Source: Pseudomonas sp. HN11
GTDB taxonomy: Bacteria > Pseudomonadota > Gammaproteobacteria > Pseudomonadales > Pseudomonadaceae
Direction of reading: 5' to 3'
Length of the DNA: 64,000 bases
NCBI RefSeq assembly: GCF_021390155.1
Contig: NZ_CP089985.1
Span: 6,155,501-6,219,500, forward strand
The position numbers and the translations under genes are program-made. Positions within the stretch are counted from its first letter, which is position 1. Every line of letters begins with the position of its first letter. The notes beneath the pieces were generated by a model. The model did no database searches and was not told the origin of the DNA. It was given only the letters and a program-made list of their open reading frames with translations. Shown piece after piece: positions 59,775-64,000 of the stretch.

Positions 59775-60647
59775 TCACAGGCTGATCGGCGTCGCCTCGA
59801 ACCGCACGCGGGGATGGGCGATACGGTCCTGAGCACGCACCAGCTCCAGTTCATAACTGGCGCAAGCCTGGGTTTCCAGCAGCACTTCATGCACCGCTGC
59901 AGCGGTGAACTCGAACGCCGCTAACAGGCTGTCGCCCAACAGTACCCGCGCCAGGAACAGCCCCGAGGTCAGGTCGCCCACGCCCACGGGCTGACGCGGA
60001 AACGCCAGCAGTGGTCGGCGCAAGTGCCAGCTGCCTTCAGAGGTCACCAGTAGCATCTCGAAACCGTCCGGTAGCTTGCCGGGGTAATCCAGGTGCTTAA
60101 CCAATACGGCTTTAGGCCCGCGTTCCAGCAGCGCCTTGGCCATGGCCAGGCAATCGAACAGTGACTGCGGCTTGCGCCCGGCAAAGCTGTCCAGTTCCAG
60201 CTGGTTGGGACACAAGAAGTCGGCCATGGCCGCGGCTTCGTCCAGCAGGAAATCGCTGACTTCCTGCGGCACGATGCAACCTTTCTCCGGGTGACCCATT
60301 ACGGGATCGCACAGATACAGGGCCTTGGGGTTGATGGCCTTGATGCGCGCCACCCCGGTCAGGATCGCCCGTCCCTGATCCGCACTGCCCAGATAGCCGG
60401 ACAGAATAGCGTCGCAATTGCCCAATTCACCAATGGCGGCGATGCCTTCCACCAGCGCTGGAATCTGCTGCGGCGCCAACACTTCGCCTGCCCACTGGCC
60501 ATACTGAGTGTGGTTGGAGAACTGTACCGTGTTCAGCGGCCAGACGTTCACCCCGACCCGTTGCATGGGGAACACGGCGGCGCTGTTTCCGGCGTGGCCA
60601 AAGACCACATGAGACTGGATCGCAAGCAGATGAGGTGTGCGTTTCAT
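59775..60647 (-). CDS. pdxY: Pyridoxal kinase PdxY
   Basis: A 290-residue kinase that phosphorylates pyridoxal to pyridoxal 5'-phosphate (salvage). The substrate segment [43 protein letters not shown] (about 8–50) and the ribokinase-family catalytic region [15 protein letters not shown] (about 221–235, with the GxGD Asp) match Pdx[14 protein letters not shown] near 116–128 is also typical. It is convergent with the thioesterase, stop codons abutting. Confidence 0.95.
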   Translation of the reverse strand: MKRTPHLLAIQSHVVFGHAGNSAAVFPMQRVGVNVWPLNTVQFSNHTQYGQWAGEVLAPQQIPALVEGIAAIGELGNCDAILSGYLGSADQGRAILTGVARIKAINPKALYLCDPVMGHPEKGCIVPQEVSDFLLDEAAAMADFLCPNQLELDSFAGRKPQSLFDCLAMAKALLERGPKAVLVKHLDYPGKLPDGFEMLLVTSEGSWHLRRPLLAFPRQPVGVGDLTSGLFLARVLLGDSLLAAFEFTAAAVHEVLLETQACASYELELVRAQDRIAHPRVRFEATPISL

Positions 60648-60764
60648 GCGGGAGATTTCCGTAAAGCCGTTGAAATTCTGGCCGCGCAGTATGCGACTAA
60701 ACGCAGCCTGTACGACAGACCGGCGACACAGTTAAGCTGCTCTCACTTTGTTGGAGTCTTTCGC

Positions 60765-61160
60765 ATGCTGACCCTGGGAAATATCTTCGTGTTGATGCTG
60801 CTGGCGACCGGTGCAGCCTGGGTGTGGCACAACCACGGCCTGCGCGAGCGGGCGCTGGAGCGGGTCAGGCAGCATTGCGCAAAGCTTGACATTGAGCTGC
60901 TCGACGGCGCGGTGGCGCTCAAGCGTATCGGGTTTGTGAAGGACGCCAATGGTCGGCGACGCCTGGCACGTATCTACAACTTTGAATTCACGGTGACTGG
61001 CGAAACCCGCCACGCCGGCGTGATCACTCAGTTCGGCGCTCACAGCGCGCAGATCGAACTGGCGCCCTACCCGTTCGAGATCAAGGAGCCGTTGCCCAGC
61101 GCCGAGGTGATCGAACTGAGTCAGTGGCGCCAGGACCACGCGACCAAGAACCGTCAGTAA
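60765..61160 (+). CDS. DUF3301 membrane-anchored protein
   Basis: A 131-residue protein with one N-terminal transmembrane helix (MLTLGNIFVLMLLATGAAWVWHNH), then a basic segment (GLRERALERVRQHCAKLDIELLDGAVALKRIGF) and a beta-rich end (ARIYNFEFTVTGETRHAGVITQFG), the DUF3301 layout. Function unknown. TTGGAGTCTTTCGC precedes ATG 60765. It overlaps the end of the convergent COG0523 gene by seven bases. Confidence 0.88.
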   Translation: MLTLGNIFVLMLLATGAAWVWHNHGLRERALERVRQHCAKLDIELLDGAVALKRIGFVKDANGRRRLARIYNFEFTVTGETRHAGVITQFGAHSAQIELAPYPFEIKEPLPSAEVIELSQWRQDHATKNRQ

Positions 61161-62125
61161 CGGCAGGCTGCCAATGCGGCCTGCAAGGCGGCCACGTCCT
61201 GTGGTTCGCTGAAAATCAATTCAATGCGCGAGTCGCGACGCCATTCGCTGGGCTGCCACGTGAGCTCGCCGTTATCCACAGCATTGGTGGATACCCAGCC
61301 TTCGGCGCTGTGGATAACCAGTTTGGCGCGGAGCCACTCAAGGCTTGCGATCCATTGATGCAGGCGTTGCCCGTCGAATTGCTGGCTCGAGTGCCAGCGC
61401 CAGCCGATACTCCAACCGCCCTCCTGGGCCTGACTCAGGCAAATGGGTTGAGTGGGATCGCTCCAGAGTGCCGGCATCAGCCCTGGGCCTTCTGGCACTT
61501 CGAAGTTATCCACAGCCCGCTGCGCCTGCGCATTCAAACCGGGTAGCTGCTCCAGCGGTAATTGCGCCTGGCGCGTCCAGTAAAACGGCGAGTCCGGTAG
61601 CCGCTGTTCGATCGCCTGACGCTGTGCGGCGTCCAGCGTTTCATCCTTGTTCAGTACCAACAGCCCGGCACTCGTCAACGCCTCCTGTTGCGCTGTTGGC
61701 AAGGGTTTTCCCATTGCCAACGCCTGGGCATCCAGCACCAGCACACAGGGCTGGACCGCCAGCACGCCCTGCCACGGCGCCTCCCGCAACTGCTTGAGCA
61801 ACTGCGCCGGATGGCCAAGGCCCGATGGTTCGATAAACAGCCGGTCAGGCCTGGCCTTACGCAATAGACGACTCAGTCCTACCTGAAACGGCGCACCATT
61901 CACACAACACAGACAGCCTCCGGCGACTTCGCCCAGGGCAATGCCTTCGTCATCCTGGGTGAGCAAGGCTGCGTCGAGGCCGATCTGCCCGAATTCGTTG
62001 ATCAGTACGGCCCAGCGCTCGTTGGCCGGGCGTTGGGCAAGCAGGTGTTTGATGAGGCTGGTCTTGCCGGCCCCCAAGGGCCCGGCAATCACATGGGTAG
62101 GAATGTTCTGCAGCATGAGGGGCAT
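61154..62125 (-). CDS. COG0523 (CobW/P47K) GTPase, putative metallochaperone
   Basis: A 323-residue GTPase: Walker A GPLGAGKTSLIKHLL (about 15–29), the metal-binding CxCC as GGCLCCVNGAPFQ (about 69–81), the Walker-B region RLFIEPSGLGHPAQLL and the guanine motif VLNKDE (about 156–161). A CobW C-terminal domain follows (about 235–315). Such proteins deliver zinc or other metals to client enzymes. It lies after the DUF1826 and ZigA genes on the same strand, so it belongs to a metal-homeostasis group, probably zinc-responsive. Three exact DnaA boxes lie in its coding sequence. Confidence 0.9.
   Translation of the reverse strand: MPLMLQNIPTHVIAGPLGAGKTSLIKHLLAQRPANERWAVLINEFGQIGLDAALLTQDDEGIALGEVAGGCLCCVNGAPFQVGLSRLLRKARPDRLFIEPSGLGHPAQLLKQLREAPWQGVLAVQPCVLVLDAQALAMGKPLPTAQQEALTSAGLLVLNKDETLDAAQRQAIEQRLPDSPFYWTRQAQLPLEQLPGLNAQAQRAVDNFEVPEGPGLMPALWSDPTQPICLSQAQEGGWSIGWRWHSSQQFDGQRLHQWIASLEWLRAKLVIHSAEGWVSTNAVDNGELTWQPSEWRRDSRIELIFSEPQDVAALQAALAACRY
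61272..61514. repeat. Three exact DnaA-box nonamers within the COG0523 gene
   Basis: TTATCCACA occurs exactly at 61272–61280 (+), 61309–61317 (reverse) and 61506–61514 (+). The first two form an inverted pair separated by 28 bases. Confidence 0.75.
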
Positions 62126-62160
62126 CGTTCAGACCGTGTAGAGCGTTTGATCCTACGCGG

Positions 62161-62805
62161 TTATGCGAGCCAATCCAGTGTCAGGATCAATCGGCGCTCG
62201 TCGGCCTCGAGTGCAGGCGAACGGTGAATCAGTCCATGACCTTCATTGCCATGCCATTTGGTGCCCTTCAGCAGGGCGACTTCGCCGCAGTGAATCTGTT
62301 CGATACGCTCGCTGGGCTCGGCATCCGGTTGGCTAAGCTTGCGGCGGTCCATCACGCCTTCGCGCAACCATTGGCTGCCGATCCCCGCATAGGTGGTGAT
62401 CAACCGCACCGGCACATGGTCAACGTGAAAACGTGGACACATGGCCTTGTCCAACAGACGGAGGCGCACACCAATGCGCTTGGCACCCAGCAAGCAAGCG
62501 AACGCGCTGACCAGCCACGACACATCGGCGATAAAGCCTTCATAGCCTTCAAGATCACGGCAACTGGACGCCAAACCCTGCAGGTTGGGCACGGCGTCTT
62601 CGTTGCTGAGTTCGATGACCATGGAATCAGCCAACGGCTCGTTCAGTGCCACCAGCAAGGCGCCGAACTCAGCAATGTGCAGTGGCAACTGCCGCTCCCA
62701 CACGGCCAGGTTAACGCCATCTTCCAAGATGTCGGACAGCGCCAAAGGGGTGTCACCGCGGGTCTGGCGGATCACGGGGCGCAGGGGAATCACCGGGGCC
62801 AGCAT
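62161..62805 (-). CDS. DUF1826 protein
   Basis: A 214-residue cytosolic protein of the DUF1826 family, recognisable by FHVDHVPVRLITTYAGIGSQWL (about 126–147) and GEVALLKGTKWHGNEGHGLIHRSPA (about 174–198). The His–x–Asp–His and other His residues suggest an iron/2-oxoglutarate-like or zinc-linked fold, but no activity is established. It overlaps the ZigA gene by one base (TGATG at 62803–62807) and precedes a second COG0523 GTPase, fitting a role in zinc homeostasis. Confidence 0.85.
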   Translation of the reverse strand: MLAPVIPLRPVIRQTRGDTPLALSDILEDGVNLAVWERQLPLHIAEFGALLVALNEPLADSMVIELSNEDAVPNLQGLASSCRDLEGYEGFIADVSWLVSAFACLLGAKRIGVRLRLLDKAMCPRFHVDHVPVRLITTYAGIGSQWLREGVMDRRKLSQPDAEPSERIEQIHCGEVALLKGTKWHGNEGHGLIHRSPALEADERRLILTLDWLA

Positions 62806-64000
62806 CAGGCGGCTGCCTCCTCATACCAAGGGCCGAAAGGATCGACCAGCAGGCGCCAGCCTTCGACGCCCAGGGCCATTTCTTCATCGGTGAGCAAGCA
62901 GGCGTCCAGCTCGGTGCGCATTTGGATGAAGTCGATGTTCTGCCCGATAAACACCAGTTCCTGGCGGCAGTCACCGGTGCTCAGTTGCCAGTTGCCCATG
63001 ATCGCCGCGACACTTTCTTCGTCCTGAGGCCACTGGCTTTTCGGCACAAAGCGCCACCAGCGACCGGCGAACCCATGGCGCATCAAACCGCCGGCCTGGG
63101 ACCAACTGCCCGCATCCTGATGCTTGCTGGCCAGCCAGAAAAAACCCTTGGAACGCAGCAATTTGCCGTTCACCCAGGGCCGGTCGATAAAGTCGAAAAA
63201 ACGCTGTGGATGAAAGGGACGGCGCGCCCGGTAGGCCGTGGAAGCAATGCCGTATTCTTCGGTTTCCGGCGCGTGCTCGCCGCGCAGTTCCTGCAACCAG
63301 CCTGGCGCTTGGGCGGCGCGCTCGAAGTCGAAACGGCCGGTGTTGAGGATCTTGTACAACGGCACTTCGCCCATGACCATCGGGATGATTTCCGCCTGAG
63401 CGTTGAGGCGCTCAAGGATCGCCATCAACTCTTCGCGTTCGCGGCTGCTGATCAGGTCGATCTTGCTGATGAGGATCACATCGGCGAATTCGATCTGCTC
63501 AATCAGCAGGTCGGTGATGGAACGCTCGTCCTCTTCACCGAGGGTTTCACCGCGCGACGCCAGGCTTTCAGCAGCTTGGTAATCAAGCAGGAAGTTCATG
63601 CCATCGACCACGGTGACCATGGTGTCCAGGCGCGCGATGTCGGCCAGGCTTTGCTCGTTTTCATCGCGAAAGGTGAAGGTCTCGGCCACAGGCAAGGGTT
63701 CGGAGATACCGGTGGACTCGATCAGCAGGTAATCGAAACGACCTTCCTTGGCGAGTTTTCCGACCTCTTCGAGCAGGTCTTCCCGCAAGGTGCAGCAGAT
63801 GCAGCCGTTGCTCATTTCCACCAGTTTTTCTTCGGCGCGGTTGAGGGTGACGTCGCGCTGGACTTCGCTACCGTCGATGTTGATTTCGCTCATGTCGTTG
63901 ACGATTACTGCTACCCGCAGGTTTTCGCGGTTGCGCAGGACGTAATTGAGCAGCGTGCTTTTACCGGCGCCGAGAAAGCCGGACAACACAGTCACGGGGA
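62805..64000 (-). CDS. zigA: Zinc metallochaperone GTPase ZigA (partial, N-terminus outside the window)
   Basis: About 398 residues of a COG0523 GTPase; the first few codons lie beyond base 64000. Visible are Walker A LSGFLGAGKSTLLNYVL, the metal-site CxCC as SNGCICCTLREDLLEEV, the Walker B/switch LLIESTGISEPLPVAETF and guanine-specificity SKIDL, then a CobW C-terminal domain with RPFHPQRFFDFID. This is the ZigA subgroup, which in Acinetobacter handles zinc under starvation. It is translationally coupled to the DUF1826 gene. Zur control would be expected, but the promoter is not in the window. Confidence 0.92.
   Translation of the reverse strand, partial: PVTVLSGFLGAGKSTLLNYVLRNRENLRVAVIVNDMSEINIDGSEVQRDVTLNRAEEKLVEMSNGCICCTLREDLLEEVGKLAKEGRFDYLLIESTGISEPLPVAETFTFRDENEQSLADIARLDTMVTVVDGMNFLLDYQAAESLASRGETLGEEDERSITDLLIEQIEFADVILISKIDLISSREREELMAILERLNAQAEIIPMVMGEVPLYKILNTGRFDFERAAQAPGWLQELRGEHAPETEEYGIASTAYRARRPFHPQRFFDFIDRPWVNGKLLRSKGFFWLASKHQDAGSWSQAGGLMRHGFAGRWWRFVPKSQWPQDEESVAAIMGNWQLSTGDCRQELVFIGQNIDFIQMRTELDACLLTDEEMALGVEGWRLLVDPFGPWYEEAAA

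Noticed and set aside
1..64000. tRNA, rRNA, CRISPR array, prophage or insertion sequence
   Set aside because: I found no cloverleaf-type sequence with a TΨC arm, no regularly spaced repeats, no integrase or transposase gene, and no phage structural genes.

Overview
The window looks like a chromosomal segment of a Pseudomonas of the fluorescens group. Gene content and order follow the Pseudomonas core (rubredoxin–ubiCA–phoBR–phoU–pstBACS, purEK, aspA, pycAB/pycR, uvrD, pdxY), REP palindromes of the GCGGGCTTGCCCGC type are present, and the coding sequence is GC-rich with ATG/GTG starts behind AGGAG-type ribosome sites. I see no tRNA, rRNA, CRISPR array, insertion sequence or prophage. || Layout: (1) 1–2862 is the decaying 3' end of an RHS polymorphic-toxin locus: an RHS core with an AHH-type HNH nuclease tip and an apparent frame break at the window edge, a split Imm11-like immunity gene, an inverted repeat, a displaced second RHS tip, and a second immunity remnant without a start. 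(2) 2975–6443 holds an HU protein, rubredoxin and its reductase, and ubiCA of ubiquinone synthesis. (3) 6572–19510 is the phosphate regulon: phoBR, a CNNM/CBS membrane protein, a LytM-type peptidase, a response regulator, then phoU–pstB–pstA–pstC–pstS on the minus strand. PHO boxes precede phoB, pstC and pstS. (4) 19593–25278 is housekeeping and transport (an MHS-type transporter, a thioesterase, a hexose-6-phosphate epimerase, small envelope proteins, purEK), with a terminator hairpin in the purE leader. (5) 25659–31744 contains a frameshifted gene with a degenerate metzincin-like signature, then an aspartate/asparagine/alanine cluster (LysR regulator, aspA, AGCS transporter, asparaginase). 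(6) 31851–44592 is accessory: a 1529-residue toxin-like protein, an acetylpolyamine-use operon (AraC regulator, deacetylase, binding protein), a MocR regulator divergent from a PaiB/GNAT/GNAT operon, and a short-passenger autotransporter. (7) 44663–62125 is core again: pycBA with divergent pycR, an RpiR/HexR-type regulator with a matching palindrome upstream, a PAS–GGDEF–EAL protein, uvrD, a Tim44-like protein, a SUKH protein, a CPA2 antiporter, a thioesterase, pdxY, DUF3301 and a COG0523 GTPase. (8) 62161–64000 holds DUF1826 and zigA of zinc homeostasis; zigA runs off the window. || How the genes work together: PhoR senses phosphate status through the Pst transporter and PhoU and phosphorylates PhoB, which acts at the three PHO boxes. 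PycA and PycB form a two-subunit pyruvate carboxylase, probably controlled by PycR. Aspartase, asparaginase and the amino-acid symporter together suggest use of Asp/Asn/Ala as carbon and nitrogen sources. The most unusual signals are the toxin-immunity remnants, the giant toxin-like protein, the purE leader, the degenerate metalloprotease-like gene, and two clusters of exact DnaA-box nonamers inside coding sequence.
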